Shown: positions 27,360 through 36,756, numbered from the stretch's first letter. The stretch: 64,000 nt of DNA from JABDMH01 sp965222645 (GCA_965222645.1 OZ244968.1:4278001-4342000); one strand, 5' to 3'. Numbers and translations are program-made. Notes: a model not told the origin generated them from the sequence alone.

Positions 27360-28325
27360 ATGAAATGGAACCTTCTAATCGTTTGCCTGCTTTTACTCGG
27401 CATGGCACCGGAATTCTGCATTGGTCAGCAGATGCCTGCAAAGCAAGTGTCTTTGGATGAATCAGACTGCTTCAAGTCCATTTTTGTCGAAAGCCCTGTA
27501 CAAGATACCTATGTGGCAAAAGATAAGGACACGTCAATGTTTGGCCTTCAACCTGTTATGCGATTGAGAGCCTTTCCCGAACGAAAGAGAATGGTGGCGA
27601 TGCTTGCCTACCAAATAGAGCATCTTGATGCCCAGTATGTGACAAGTGCTTACTTAAAACTATATACAGCCACCAAGCATGTTGGTAGTCGAATTGTGGT
27701 TTCCAGGCTCGACAGCAATATCGATGAAAATCGGACAAATTGGAACAATCGCCCCAGTGCTGGTAAAGTCATACAGTCGACAAGCGTTACCGGTGCCCCA
27801 TTTACTCTTTTCGAGGTGACATCCTATGTCAAGGAGCACCTGGCATCAGGAACAATAAATTTCCAGCTCGAAACAGACGGGAAAAAGGTGATTGATATCG
27901 CCAGCCGGGAAAGTAGATTGAGCTCGGAGCTGATCATTGAGACCTGCACATCACCTAAATTTATCGTCAAAAGTGCCTCAAAAAACACCGGTGAATTTGA
28001 ATATAGCCTTGAGGTACTTCCCAGTCCACTTACAGGAAAGTTTACAATCCAGCTCGTGGGCATGCCCGATGATGGTTTTGGGGATCTTTTGCTGATGACC
28101 GACCAGGGAGAAATCGTGCAGCAACGACCGATCGCTGTGCATGAATCAAAGATCTCGTATCACACCCTGGATATTGGTGACATGCTGCCCGGTCTATATT
28201 GGGCAGTGTTGCGCAAGGGAAGAATTCTGATTAAAGATCAATTTATACTGAGGCCTCAGGCCAGCACAAAACAACTATATGTCGAGCAGGCAGAGGTCTC
28301 TACAAATGGTGCTAAGATTAACTAG
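27360..28325 (+). CDS. Secreted DNRLRE-domain protein with a T9SS-like C-terminal domain
   Basis: 321 residues. Signal peptide (cleavage near CIGQ). Residues about 40-195 resemble the DNRLRE/carbohydrate-binding fold: SPVQDTYVAKDKDTSMFG, LLAYQIEHLD-type strand, NIDENRTNWNNRP, FEVTSYVKEHLASG and IASRES. Residues about 215-300 resemble a type IX secretion sorting domain (LEVLPSPLTGKFTIQL, LLLMTDQGEIVQQ, LPGLYWAVLRKGRILIKDQFIL). An extra ~22 residues follow that domain, which is unusual because sorting domains normally end the protein. It stands alone between two minus-strand genes. Confidence 0.7.
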   Translation: MKWNLLIVCLLLLGMAPEFCIGQQMPAKQVSLDESDCFKSIFVESPVQDTYVAKDKDTSMFGLQPVMRLRAFPERKRMVAMLAYQIEHLDAQYVTSAYLKLYTATKHVGSRIVVSRLDSNIDENRTNWNNRPSAGKVIQSTSVTGAPFTLFEVTSYVKEHLASGTINFQLETDGKKVIDIASRESRLSSELIIETCTSPKFIVKSASKNTGEFEYSLEVLPSPLTGKFTIQLVGMPDDGFGDLLLMTDQGEIVQQRPIAVHESKISYHTLDIGDMLPGLYWAVLRKGRILIKDQFILRPQASTKQLYVEQAEVSTNGAKIN

Positions 28326-28340
28326 TACTAGTCACCATTG

Positions 28341-29153
28341 CTACGCGTTGCCGATCGCACCGAGTTCAACTCCCTCACTATAGGCTACCTTGACACCTTG
28401 CTGACCCAATGATGGTTTGATCGAATTATTCAAATCGTAAAATACATCCCAATAATCATCGGGCTTGCAGAATACAAAGACACCCACATTTATATTGTGG
28501 CTTTCATAGCTTTCGATGTCTACCGACGATTTGGGTTCTTTGAGGATTTTTGGATGATTGTTGACAATATCCATGACAATCGATCTCACTTTATCAAATT
28601 GCTCCTCATAAGGCATATGAAAATACAGGTCCACCCTCACATTGCCCACGGTGCTGTGATTGATGATCTTATCATCAATGGCTGAGGCATTAGGTATGAT
28701 GACAGTTTCATTTTTTACTGTCTGTAATATGGTATTGAAGATCTGAATATCTTTGACCTTGGCCTTGACATCTCCAATCTCGACAATATCATCAATTTTA
28801 TAGGGTTTAAAAAGTAAGATCATTACACCAGCTGCAAAATTGCTCAAACTACCTTGCAATGCCATGCCCACGGCAAATCCCGCAGCTGCAAGTATGGCGA
28901 TAAATGAAGTGGTCTCTATTCCAACCATGCCAGCTACACTAAATATCAACAGGACTTTTAGCAAGACACTGGCCAGTGAGGCCAGAAAGGAGTTTACCGC
29001 AGGGTCTGAATCCCGCTTTTCAAGTGCTTTCCTGATGAGTTTTGAGATCCACGCAATGATTCTCCATCCTATGATTAATGTAACTAAGGCCAATAGGATG
29101 TTCGGGGCCTGGTCGACAAGATAATTGACTATCCTTTCTAAATCGATGTTCAT
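28341..29153 (-). CDS. MscS-family small-conductance mechanosensitive channel
   Basis: 270 residues from MNIDLERIVNYL (ATG 29151-29153); a longer reading to 29201 adds a non-hydrophobic leader and is less likely. Three transmembrane helices: about 15-37, 55-78 and the pore-lining TM3 with the alternating Gly/Ala pattern (ILAAAGFAVGMALQGSLSNFAAGVMIL). The conserved beta-domain (KPYKIDDIVEIGDVKAKVKDIQIFNTILQT, in two parts KPYKIDDIVEIG and VKDIQIFNTILQT) and PNASAIDDKIINHS follow. It opens under membrane tension to release solutes after hypo-osmotic shock. Confidence 0.93.
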   Translation of the reverse strand: MNIDLERIVNYLVDQAPNILLALVTLIIGWRIIAWISKLIRKALEKRDSDPAVNSFLASLASVLLKVLLIFSVAGMVGIETTSFIAILAAAGFAVGMALQGSLSNFAAGVMILLFKPYKIDDIVEIGDVKAKVKDIQIFNTILQTVKNETVIIPNASAIDDKIINHSTVGNVRVDLYFHMPYEEQFDKVRSIVMDIVNNHPKILKEPKSSVDIESYESHNINVGVFVFCKPDDYWDVFYDLNNSIKPSLGQQGVKVAYSEGVELGAIGNA

Positions 29154-29340
29154 TTCTAACGAGTTTATTGTTCGATCACAAAATATGGAAAGACTTACCA
29201 AAAAAGTAAAATTCTAAGGTCAAGCTGATGTTTATTCCTCTTAGCATCGTGATTACGCAAATCAAACGCCGGGTGATCAAGATCATCAAAAGTCTCCCCG
29301 CCTTACGCGCGAATTAGCTTCTATTTTAAATACAAAGTGT

Positions 29341-29348
29341 TAGTTTTG
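29341..29348 (+). promoter_or_regulatory. Candidate Bacteroidota -7 box for gap
   Basis: TAGTTTTG fits TAnnTTTG, 37 bp upstream of the gap ATG. No matching -33 TTTG at 19-21 bp. Confidence 0.4.
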
Positions 29349-29385
29349 TGCCTCTTTTTTAGATAACTGGAACAAAATAAAAATC

Positions 29386-30390
29386 ATGTCAAAGAAAGTA
29401 GCGATCAATGGTTTTGGACGGATTGGGAGACTTACCTTTAGAGATCTTGTTGAGAACTCAGACATAGAAGTAGTTGCCATCAACGACCTTACGGATAATG
29501 CAACATTAGCACATCTCTTGAAGTATGATTCGTCGCAGGGAAAATTCAATGGTTCAGTTGATTCCACTGACGAACATCTCATTGTAAATGGAAAGAAGAT
29601 AAATGCATCAGCTGAACGCAACCCTACAAACTTACCCTGGGCTGAACTCGGTGTCGATGTTGTCCTGGAATGTACTGGACTGTTTCTCACCAAAGACAAG
29701 GCATCTATGCATTTAGATGCAGGAGCCAAAAGGGTGCTTCTTTCAGCTCCTGGTAAGAGCGATGGCATCAAGACTATTGTGCTGGGCGTCAACGATGAAG
29801 AAATCGATATCAATCACAGAATTATTTCTAATGCAAGCTGTACCACAAATTGTTTTGCTCCGGTAATAAAACTGCTCAATGATAATTGGGGGGTCAAAGT
29901 GGGTAGTATGACCACTACACACGCCTATACCGGAGATCAAAATATTCAGGACGGTCCCCACAAGGATCTGAGAAGGGCTCGTGCAGCAGCCATAAATATC
30001 ATTCCCACTTCAACGGGTGCTGCCAAAGCCATCGGAACGGTGGTGCCTGCAGTAGCTGGAAAATTAAGTGCTATCGCGCTGCGTGTACCTGTTGTATCCG
30101 GATCCTTGATTGAGGTTAATGCCTATTTGGAAAAGAATACAACTGCCGAAGAAGTCAATGCAATTTTCAAGGCTGCCGCGGAAGGACGGATGAAGGGTGT
30201 ACTGGAGTACAGCACAGATCCACTGGTTTCTACAGACATTCTCCAAAACAAGCACTCGTCAATTTTTGATTCCGGGATGACGACTGTACTGGACGGAAAT
30301 TTTGTAAAGGTCGTAAGCTGGTATGACAACGAAGCGGGTTACTCGGCTAGATTGGCTGAGCTTACACATCATATTTGCGGACTACTATAG
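29386..30390 (+). CDS. gap: Type I glyceraldehyde-3-phosphate dehydrogenase
   Basis: 334 residues with INGFGRIGRL nucleotide-binding start, the active-site ISNASCTTNCFAPV (catalytic Cys), TTTHAYTGDQNIQDGPHKDLRRARAAA (conserved His in THAYTGDQ and sugar-phosphate site), TGAAKAIGTVVP, LRVPVVSGS and VSWYDNEAGYSARL at the end. It oxidises glyceraldehyde-3-phosphate to 1,3-bisphosphoglycerate with NAD. Its glycolytic partner pgk lies 5.6 kb away on the other strand, not in an operon. Confidence 0.97.
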   Translation: MSKKVAINGFGRIGRLTFRDLVENSDIEVVAINDLTDNATLAHLLKYDSSQGKFNGSVDSTDEHLIVNGKKINASAERNPTNLPWAELGVDVVLECTGLFLTKDKASMHLDAGAKRVLLSAPGKSDGIKTIVLGVNDEEIDINHRIISNASCTTNCFAPVIKLLNDNWGVKVGSMTTTHAYTGDQNIQDGPHKDLRRARAAAINIIPTSTGAAKAIGTVVPAVAGKLSAIALRVPVVSGSLIEVNAYLEKNTTAEEVNAIFKAAAEGRMKGVLEYSTDPLVSTDILQNKHSSIFDSGMTTVLDGNFVKVVSWYDNEAGYSARLAELTHHICGLL

Positions 30391-30418
30391 TTTTTTTTAG
30401 CGATATAATAATACATTA

Positions 30419-30444
30419 GGGTGAGCTGCAGCTTGCCCTTTTTT
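30419..30444 (+). terminator. Intrinsic terminator after gap
   Basis: GGGTGAGC (30419-30426) pairs with GCTTGCCC (30431-30438) through a TGCA loop with two G-T pairs, then TTTTTT. It begins 29 bp after the gap stop. Confidence 0.8.
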
Positions 30445-30459
30445 ATTAATATTATGGAC

Positions 30460-30520
30460 GGTGAGATAAGTTATAAATCACCCTCACGATTGTAAGTGTG
30501 TATGCACAAAAGGGTGATTT
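30460..30520 (+). promoter_or_regulatory. Mutually exclusive hairpins in the leader of the CapA-like gene
   Basis: AAATCACCC (30475-30483) is the perfect complement of GGGTGATTT (30512-30520), which ends 11 bp before the ATG at 30532. The same TCACC can instead pair with GGTGA at 30460-30464. The two pairings exclude each other, so the leader could switch structure or the arms could be a protein-binding inverted repeat. Confidence 0.4.
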
Positions 30521-30531
30521 AATTGCAAAAA

Positions 30532-32472
30532 ATGTTTTTGATGGCGAGAATAGTTACTACACTTTGTAGTTTATTTTTTCTGCAAATTATTCTTTTTGCT
30601 CAAAAAATAGACAAAGTTGAATGGTCAGAACCCGGTGACAACTCGGATGTGCGTATTTTATTGATGGGAGATGTAAATATTCAAAACAGAAGCGATCCGG
30701 CAAGTGCATGGAGACACTTGAAGGCAACTCTAGACGGGGCTGACATTCGATTTTGCAATCTGGAAGGTCCACTTGCCGGCTCAGGTACGGACCCCAACTT
30801 TGACGCTATTCCCCACAAACCCACCTGGACACATTCTGATCCTGCAATGGTGGAGGGGCTGAAAAAAATAAATATGGATGTCGTCGGTGTCGCAAATAAT
30901 GTCACTTTTCCACACTCTGCTCTTTTGAAAAGTCTTGAGGTACTGGACGATGGGGGCATTCTTCATACTGGTGGGGGCAAGAATATTGAGGAAGCAGCAG
31001 CACCGGTAATTATTGAAAAAAAGGGTACAAAGATTGGATTTATTCAATATGCCACAACGGTGTTTCCGTTTAATCACGCTGCCAAAAATAATCATCCGGG
31101 TATTGCGGCAATCAGGGTCAACACCTCTTACCGGGCGTCAAAAAATTTGGATAAACCCGGTCAGCCTCCGGAAGTGATTACTGAGGTAGATGAGCAGTCA
31201 CTCAAAGAGCTTACTGCAAACATTCATGAGTTAAAAAAGAATGTAGATGTTGTAATTTTTTCCTGCCACTGGGGTGTGTCGAATGTCTTTGACCCGGATG
31301 GCTATCAGCGTACAATAGCGCATGAAGTGATCAATGCAGGAGCTGACATAGTCCTTGGTCATGGGGCTCATAAACTGCAAAAAATTGAGGTCTACAACGA
31401 AAAACCGATTTTTTATTGCACAGGTCAAAGCGTGTTTGACTGGTGGAAATTAAGGAGCAGCCTGAATGGCTTGCTCGTGCGGGTATTGGTAAAAAATAAG
31501 AAAGTCTATCAGGTCTCTGCAGTAGCAATGCAAAGAGACATCCACAATGATCCGGTTTTATACAGTGCATCTGAAGGCATTGGACAGAAGATATTTAACA
31601 AGCTGGATCAGAACCGGGATTTAAATCGAGCAAGATTAGCGGTTAAGAATGAGGAAATCGAAATTCTTCATGCGCATCGCAGCGAGAAAGTACCAACCCT
31701 CTCAAAGATGTGGGAGTTGGGCGGTTTTAGTCGACCTGAATGTGTCGTCTATGATCCGAAGCGCGATGTCATTTATGCAGGCAATATGAATGGAAATTCG
31801 ACACTGAAAAAACAGGATAATGATGGCTACATCTCGATGATAAGTCCCGATGGACAAATGTTAAAGAAGAAGTGGGTAAGTGGATTAAGTGATCCCAAGG
31901 GAATGGCTATCTTTGAAGACACTCTGTGGTTAAATGATGTAGACAAAGTAGTAAAGATCGATGTAGGTATTGGCGAGATCATCGACAAGTATATTGTGCC
32001 ACGGGTGGTTTTTCTCAATGATATCTCCGTGTCATCAAAAGGTGAGGTTTTTACCAATGATGCGGATGGCCATCAAACTTTTCAGCTGAAAGATGGCAAA
32101 CTGCATTTGTTTTGGATGGATGTGGAACGTGGTAGACCAAATGGTATTCTCGTGGAGGACGACCGCTTTCTGATTGCCACTACAAATTCACACCGGCTTT
32201 TGAGCGTTGACCGGCATTCGCGGAAGTCCACGTTGCTGGCCCAAAACATCGGTCGTGGCGATGGAATCGAAGCTGCGGGAAATGGAGGATACTTTATTTC
32301 TGACTATACCGGCCGTATCTTTTATTTATCCCCTGACGGATATTTACATCTGATCCTGGATAAAAGGGAAGAATATCACACCGCCGATTTCGATTATATT
32401 CCAGGTAAACAAGTACTGGTTGTGCCTACACATGGGGAAAACACAGTAATTGCTTTTAAGGTGGATTTTTGA
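30532..32472 (+). CDS. CapA-family metallophosphatase-like domain fused to an SMP-30/NHL-type beta-propeller
   Basis: 646 residues from the ATG at 30532; the ATG at 30541 (MARIVTTLCSLFFLQ) is equally possible and both give a signal peptide ending near LFAQ. Residues about 35-310 are a PGA_cap/CapA domain: LLMGDVNIQ, FCNLEGPLAG, GVANNVTFPHS, VVIFSCHWGV, ADIVLGHGAHKLQKIEVYNEKPIFYCTG (in parts GHGAHKLQ and KPIFYC). Residues about 390-646 read as a propeller (VYDPKRDVIYAGNMNG, GLSDPKGMAIFEDTLW, FLNDISVSSKGEVFTNDADG, GRPNGILVEDDRFLIATT). CapA proteins take part in polyglutamate or capsule handling; the added lactonase-like propeller is unusual. Substrate unknown. Confidence 0.8.
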   Translation: MFLMARIVTTLCSLFFLQIILFAQKIDKVEWSEPGDNSDVRILLMGDVNIQNRSDPASAWRHLKATLDGADIRFCNLEGPLAGSGTDPNFDAIPHKPTWTHSDPAMVEGLKKINMDVVGVANNVTFPHSALLKSLEVLDDGGILHTGGGKNIEEAAAPVIIEKKGTKIGFIQYATTVFPFNHAAKNNHPGIAAIRVNTSYRASKNLDKPGQPPEVITEVDEQSLKELTANIHELKKNVDVVIFSCHWGVSNVFDPDGYQRTIAHEVINAGADIVLGHGAHKLQKIEVYNEKPIFYCTGQSVFDWWKLRSSLNGLLVRVLVKNKKVYQVSAVAMQRDIHNDPVLYSASEGIGQKIFNKLDQNRDLNRARLAVKNEEIEILHAHRSEKVPTLSKMWELGGFSRPECVVYDPKRDVIYAGNMNGNSTLKKQDNDGYISMISPDGQMLKKKWVSGLSDPKGMAIFEDTLWLNDVDKVVKIDVGIGEIIDKYIVPRVVFLNDISVSSKGEVFTNDADGHQTFQLKDGKLHLFWMDVERGRPNGILVEDDRFLIATTNSHRLLSVDRHSRKSTLLAQNIGRGDGIEAAGNGGYFISDYTGRIFYLSPDGYLHLILDKREEYHTADFDYIPGKQVLVVPTHGENTVIAFKVDF

Positions 32473-32594
32473 TTCATTTTTCACTCAGATAAACTGGTCC
32501 ATCTCAGACCCGGAGTCACATCTGATTAAATCGTGCAGGGTTTTATCTCACTACCTTGAACAAACCCGGCTTCCCGGACTTAACTTATTATCCT

Positions 32595-33752
32595 TTAATC
32601 CACGATCGATGGCAGACTCTCCAGGAAGGCCTGGTGCACTTCCGTGGCAGACAACACATGTCCTTTTTTAAGCATGTCATCTGCCAGCTTAAACCCTTCG
32701 TATGCTGCCTCGAGTCGTTGATCTGGAGTGCCGTGGTGCCCGGGACTGTCAAATCCGCAATCGCCAATTTCAAAAAATGTGCTTAGAAAATCCTCGACTC
32801 GCTTCCAATTGAATGTGCCCCCGCGTTTATCGGTAAGGTAATAGCCCGTAAAGAAATCGGCTTCAAGTTCCGTCATTCTTGTCGACTCAGGAGTGCCAAT
32901 GAATTGTGGTACAGGGTAATCTGTCCACTGGCTGAAATAGGCAAATTGAATCTGATGAGCCCACTCATGAGCTAAGATGGATGACCACACCACTTTGGGA
33001 TCAAATCCGAGCTCTGCCAGCATCGAGACAATTCCATCTCCAATCACAATGTGACCATCGAAAGTGGCAAATCCATCAGCTGCAAAAAGCGGATTTTCAG
33101 GTATCTGATCACCTTGATTAAACTCTTCAGCAATTGCAACCAGATGATCGATTAGATCAGGAGTGGCTGAACTGTAGTTTTCGTAAACATGGCGAATAAA
33201 ATCGAGATCTTCAAGGGTAGCGGTATGCTGACCATGCACCTCGATGAGATTTGCCATATCCCAGAACTTTTCCAGACTTCTCATCTCATTATTAACGTAT
33301 CGGGTATACTCACCATCCGCGCCAAAACTGTCGTCATTTTTACCCTCTAGCAGGGCAGCAATTGTATTTATGATGGGATAATCTTCAAATATGACAAAGA
33401 TCGGATCATCAGAAGTACCATCCCAAATAGAGAGAAAGTCGAACACCAACGCATCGTTGTGATTGGCAATTACTCCACGAAATGCAGTGGGCCCACAGGC
33501 AGTGGGATTCACCGCCATGGGAACAGAAAAATTATCGATGGTTTTGACCTTTTTATTCCGCCACGAAATGAGTTTTGAGGCATTCTTATAGCTGCGCATT
33601 AAACTCGCTCTCGATGTGGTTTCTCCGGAATTGTCAGTGGCTTTTAGACCGCGATGCCGGTGACCCCGGAAGAATTCATCTTCTTTACTGCAGGATGTCA
33701 AAATTAATGTAAGTGTGAGAAGGATCAGGGAAATACTCTTAAACTGGGTCAT
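32595..33752 (-). CDS. Putative zinc metallopeptidase lipoprotein
   Basis: 385 residues with lipobox ILTSC (Cys21). The zinc motif H-E-W-A-H-Q-I-Q (His262, Glu263, His266) is followed by ELEADFFTGYYL, giving the third ligand as in YpfJ-like neutral zinc metallopeptidases, and by GHHGTPDQRLEAAYEGF at the C-terminus, which matches the family's S/T-x-x-Q-R tail. The region before the motif has no recognised domain. It is likely a periplasmic or surface protease. It stands alone and converges with the CapA-like gene. Confidence 0.75.
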   Translation of the reverse strand: MTQFKSISLILLTLTLILTSCSKEDEFFRGHRHRGLKATDNSGETTSRASLMRSYKNASKLISWRNKKVKTIDNFSVPMAVNPTACGPTAFRGVIANHNDALVFDFLSIWDGTSDDPIFVIFEDYPIINTIAALLEGKNDDSFGADGEYTRYVNNEMRSLEKFWDMANLIEVHGQHTATLEDLDFIRHVYENYSSATPDLIDHLVAIAEEFNQGDQIPENPLFAADGFATFDGHIVIGDGIVSMLAELGFDPKVVWSSILAHEWAHQIQFAYFSQWTDYPVPQFIGTPESTRMTELEADFFTGYYLTDKRGGTFNWKRVEDFLSTFFEIGDCGFDSPGHHGTPDQRLEAAYEGFKLADDMLKKGHVLSATEVHQAFLESLPSIVD

Positions 33753-34010
33753 GATGTTGTTTTTGATGAAGTAGTTGAATTACAAGAGAAAATGATCTAA
33801 TCGAGTGTAGAAACCATTTAGAGTGTTAATATATCGAACTTATTGCAGTGATCCCAGAAATTTTCGATCTGATTCGGCTGTGTCCTTCACAATTGATTAG
33901 TTGGTACGGCTATATTCACGAATGGTATAAATGGATCACTCCTTTAGAGTAGTAAATCTTTATCCGCATTACCGTTTACTATCTCTGTGGCATTGTATCT
34001 TAGGAGCAAG

Positions 34011-35564
34011 ATGAGCTTCATTAGACTTTACCGGATTTCTGTCTTTTTCATGGCAGTACTTTTATCATCTTGTCAAGAACTTGGGCAATCGCTGATCGTG
34101 GTAAAAATGCAGGAGGCTTTAAATCGCGGAGAATGTGATCAAATGTCTGAATGGATAGAAGAAGAGGCCCAAAGACATTCTGAAAATGCCCGCTTTTGGT
34201 ACTACAGGGGACTATGTGAAAACCGGATGGGCGAGCATGATGCAGCGATCGAGAGTCTTCGGCGAGCAGAAAAGTTGAATATCAAGACGAAGACAGGCCT
34301 TTGGCTTAATCTCGCTGCCTCTGAGGCTGCTTCAGGTCAGGTCGAAGCTGCGATTGGTCATCTTGAGCTACTGTCGCAAAAGGGGTTTAGAGGGCGTCAC
34401 TTTCTCGAGAGAGCAGACTTTGATTCGATCCGTTCAGACCCAAGATTTAAATCTATTTCGCTGACCTTCAGTCCGGGATACAATCTATGGACTTCGCTTT
34501 TTCTGTTCGTTGTGCTTCAAGCCCTTTTCATAGCGGTTGTGCTTTTTAGAAGTGAGAAGAGGCCGGGTCGCTTGCTGGCCATAATGATGCTTTGCTTTAG
34601 TATCACCATATTTAGTTTTACACTGTATTGGTCCGGATACAATATCAGGTTTCCATATCTAAATGGTCTTTATCATTTTCTACCGTATCTCGTTGGGCCC
34701 CTCTTATTTCTTTATACCCGTAATAGTTTGCAAAATATCAGATGCACCAGATTCGATGCAATTCACTTTATTCCCGTTGTTATTCTGGCCTTTTTAATTG
34801 GCCCCTGGATCCTCGCTAACTTTATAAATATTGATATCACTCAATGGTCTCGTATGCAGCTTACCATCGGCACAAATTGGTATACGAAGATTCTGTCTCT
34901 TACTCTTTATTTTTTTGCATTAAAGAAATTAATGAATCACATTTCTTTCAAAGATGACCACCTGCGATCCTGGTTCAACTATTTGATCATTGCTTATACC
35001 GGATATGTATTTTGCATGCTTTCATACTACGTACTGGTTCAGTTTAGTTTTTTCAATCCCGCCTGGGATTATGGGATTTGCTTTGCGTTATCCTTCTTTA
35101 TTTTCGTTGTAAGCTTTATGGGATACCTTCAGCCAAGAGTATTTGCAGGGGAGCATCTCGGAGATATTCTGAGGCGCCCGAAATACACTAAAACTGGGCT
35201 CACTGAGTTGGCAGAAATGGATTTAAAATTGCGACTTGAGAAATCTATGACAGATGATGATCTTTATCGCAATGGAGATTTGAGGCTAGACGATCTGGCG
35301 GAGCATTTGCAGTCATCCCGCCATAATGTTTCTCTGGTGATTAATAAACATTTTAATTCTAATTACTTCGATTTCCTAAACAAATACAGGATTGAATACG
35401 TCAAGAGACTTATGAAAGATCCGGAGCATGTCGATCACAGTATTATCCATCTGGCTTATGAAGCTGGATTTAATAATAAGGTTTCCTTTAACCGGGCGTT
35501 TAAAAAATTTACAAGGATGACGCCGACAGAATACCGATCGGAAATCTTTACAAAAGCCCTATGA
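34011..35564 (+). CDS. Membrane-bound AraC-family regulator with N-terminal TPR
   Basis: 517 residues from the ATG at 34011, which has an AGGAG eight bases upstream (a longer GTG-started reading from 33987 is less likely). The N-terminus has a signal/lipobox-like segment (LLSSC, Cys21). Residues 30-140 are TPR-like (ARFWYYRGLCENRMGEHDAAIESL). Six or seven transmembrane helices follow between about 155 and 375. The last ~110 residues are an AraC helix-turn-helix (LRLDDLAEHLQSSRHNVSLVINKHF and YEAGFNNKVSFNRAFKKFTRMTPTEYR, given here as two motifs). It probably senses an envelope signal and binds DNA in the cytoplasm. The target may be the DUF1579-like gene 101 bp downstream. Confidence 0.85.
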   Translation: MSFIRLYRISVFFMAVLLSSCQELGQSLIVVKMQEALNRGECDQMSEWIEEEAQRHSENARFWYYRGLCENRMGEHDAAIESLRRAEKLNIKTKTGLWLNLAASEAASGQVEAAIGHLELLSQKGFRGRHFLERADFDSIRSDPRFKSISLTFSPGYNLWTSLFLFVVLQALFIAVVLFRSEKRPGRLLAIMMLCFSITIFSFTLYWSGYNIRFPYLNGLYHFLPYLVGPLLFLYTRNSLQNIRCTRFDAIHFIPVVILAFLIGPWILANFINIDITQWSRMQLTIGTNWYTKILSLTLYFFALKKLMNHISFKDDHLRSWFNYLIIAYTGYVFCMLSYYVLVQFSFFNPAWDYGICFALSFFIFVVSFMGYLQPRVFAGEHLGDILRRPKYTKTGLTELAEMDLKLRLEKSMTDDDLYRNGDLRLDDLAEHLQSSRHNVSLVINKHFNSNYFDFLNKYRIEYVKRLMKDPEHVDHSIIHLAYEAGFNNKVSFNRAFKKFTRMTPTEYRSEIFTKAL

Positions 35565-35665
35565 TTATCATTCCATCCCTTAGAAACATGGAAATCTTTA
35601 TCAGCATTAACCCCTGTGGACGAAATACGCATTAAATTTTGGAAATTGATCTTAAACGAATTACC

Positions 35666-36637
35666 ATGAGATTTATAATATTTGGATTTGCACTGATCTT
35701 CACGGTGCATGCTAATTCACAACATGATGACCTGGCTGGAAAATATGATTTCTGGATTGGGCACTGGAATGTAACATGGGATGAAGGGGAAGGAAAGGTA
35801 GGAAAGGGGATCAATATAATCGAATCTACTACTGGAGGTAAAGTAATCCGGGAAAATTTTAAAATAACCAAGGGACAGTCAAAAGGATTTAAAGGAACAA
35901 GTATCTCTGTCTTTAATGGATCTTCAGGAACATGGAAGCAGGCTTGGGCTGATTCAAATGGTGGTTATTTTGATTTTACCGGGGGATCTGATGAAAAAGG
36001 TAATCCCACTTTTATTACTGCGGTTAGACAGACGGATACTTCTGCAGTGGTTCAGCGGATGGTCTTCAGGAATATCAGGGAGGATGCATTCACCTGGGAC
36101 TGGGAGGGGAGTAAAGACGGGGGAAAGACGTGGACTCTAAATTGGCAGATAAACTACTCAAAGATGAAACCGGAATCAACTTCGGCTTTACCCGATGACT
36201 TTTTGCCAATGTTAGGAACATGCAAATGCAAATCACAGCGTCGTAACAAAGACGGTGACTGGCAGGAAGCCATTGATGCAAGCTGGACATTTAAGTTGAT
36301 TATGGAGGGTAGAGGTATTCAAGATGAGTTTGCATTAGCAAATGGAAATAGTGGAGGCAGCATTCGACAATATAGCCATGATGATAAAAAGTGGTACGTA
36401 CACTATTATTCATCTCTGTCACCTACACCCAACCTGCAGTCTTGGGAAGGGGAAATGAAAGAAAATGGAAATATTGTATTGTACAGTCCACAAAAATCCA
36501 CCGAAGGGCAGGATGGATTTTTAAAACTGACCTTTCACAATATTTCTGAAAAAGGTTATGACTGGATTGGAGAGTGGGTGGATGAAAACGAGGATACTAA
36601 AAATGCATTTTGGAAAATTTCGTGTACAAGAAATTAG
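35666..36637 (+). CDS. Secreted DUF1579-like protein
   Basis: 323 residues from MRFIIFGFALIFTVHANSQ, a clear signal peptide; upstream in-frame codons to 35639 are not needed. Two similar halves each start with a W-rich segment (DFWIGHWNVTWDEGEG; LPMLGTCKCKSQRRNKDGDW) and continue through TGGKVIRENF / MEGRGIQDEF, GTWKQAWADSNGGYFDFTG / DDKKWYVHYYSS and a closing FTWDWEGSKDGGKTW / YDWIGEWVDENED. This is the pattern of a duplicated lipocalin-like DUF1579 domain. No catalytic residues are recognised. It lies immediately after the membrane-bound AraC regulator and may belong to its regulon. Confidence 0.65.
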   Translation: MRFIIFGFALIFTVHANSQHDDLAGKYDFWIGHWNVTWDEGEGKVGKGINIIESTTGGKVIRENFKITKGQSKGFKGTSISVFNGSSGTWKQAWADSNGGYFDFTGGSDEKGNPTFITAVRQTDTSAVVQRMVFRNIREDAFTWDWEGSKDGGKTWTLNWQINYSKMKPESTSALPDDFLPMLGTCKCKSQRRNKDGDWQEAIDASWTFKLIMEGRGIQDEFALANGNSGGSIRQYSHDDKKWYVHYYSSLSPTPNLQSWEGEMKENGNIVLYSPQKSTEGQDGFLKLTFHNISEKGYDWIGEWVDENEDTKNAFWKISCTRN

Positions 36638-36756
36638 AGAATAAAGAATTTTTAAAAACTGGAGGTAGTTCGACTGCCTTGACGAAATTGTTGATTCAGA
36701 TCACGGATAAATGGTGGGTTTCATCAAATACTAATCATGGCAGTAGATAAGTTTTG

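Noticed and set aside
33895..33925. Sigma-54-like TTGGTACG ahead of the AraC-type gene
   Set aside because: Only the -24 half is similar; the distance to the TTC is two bases too long and no palindromes lie upstream.
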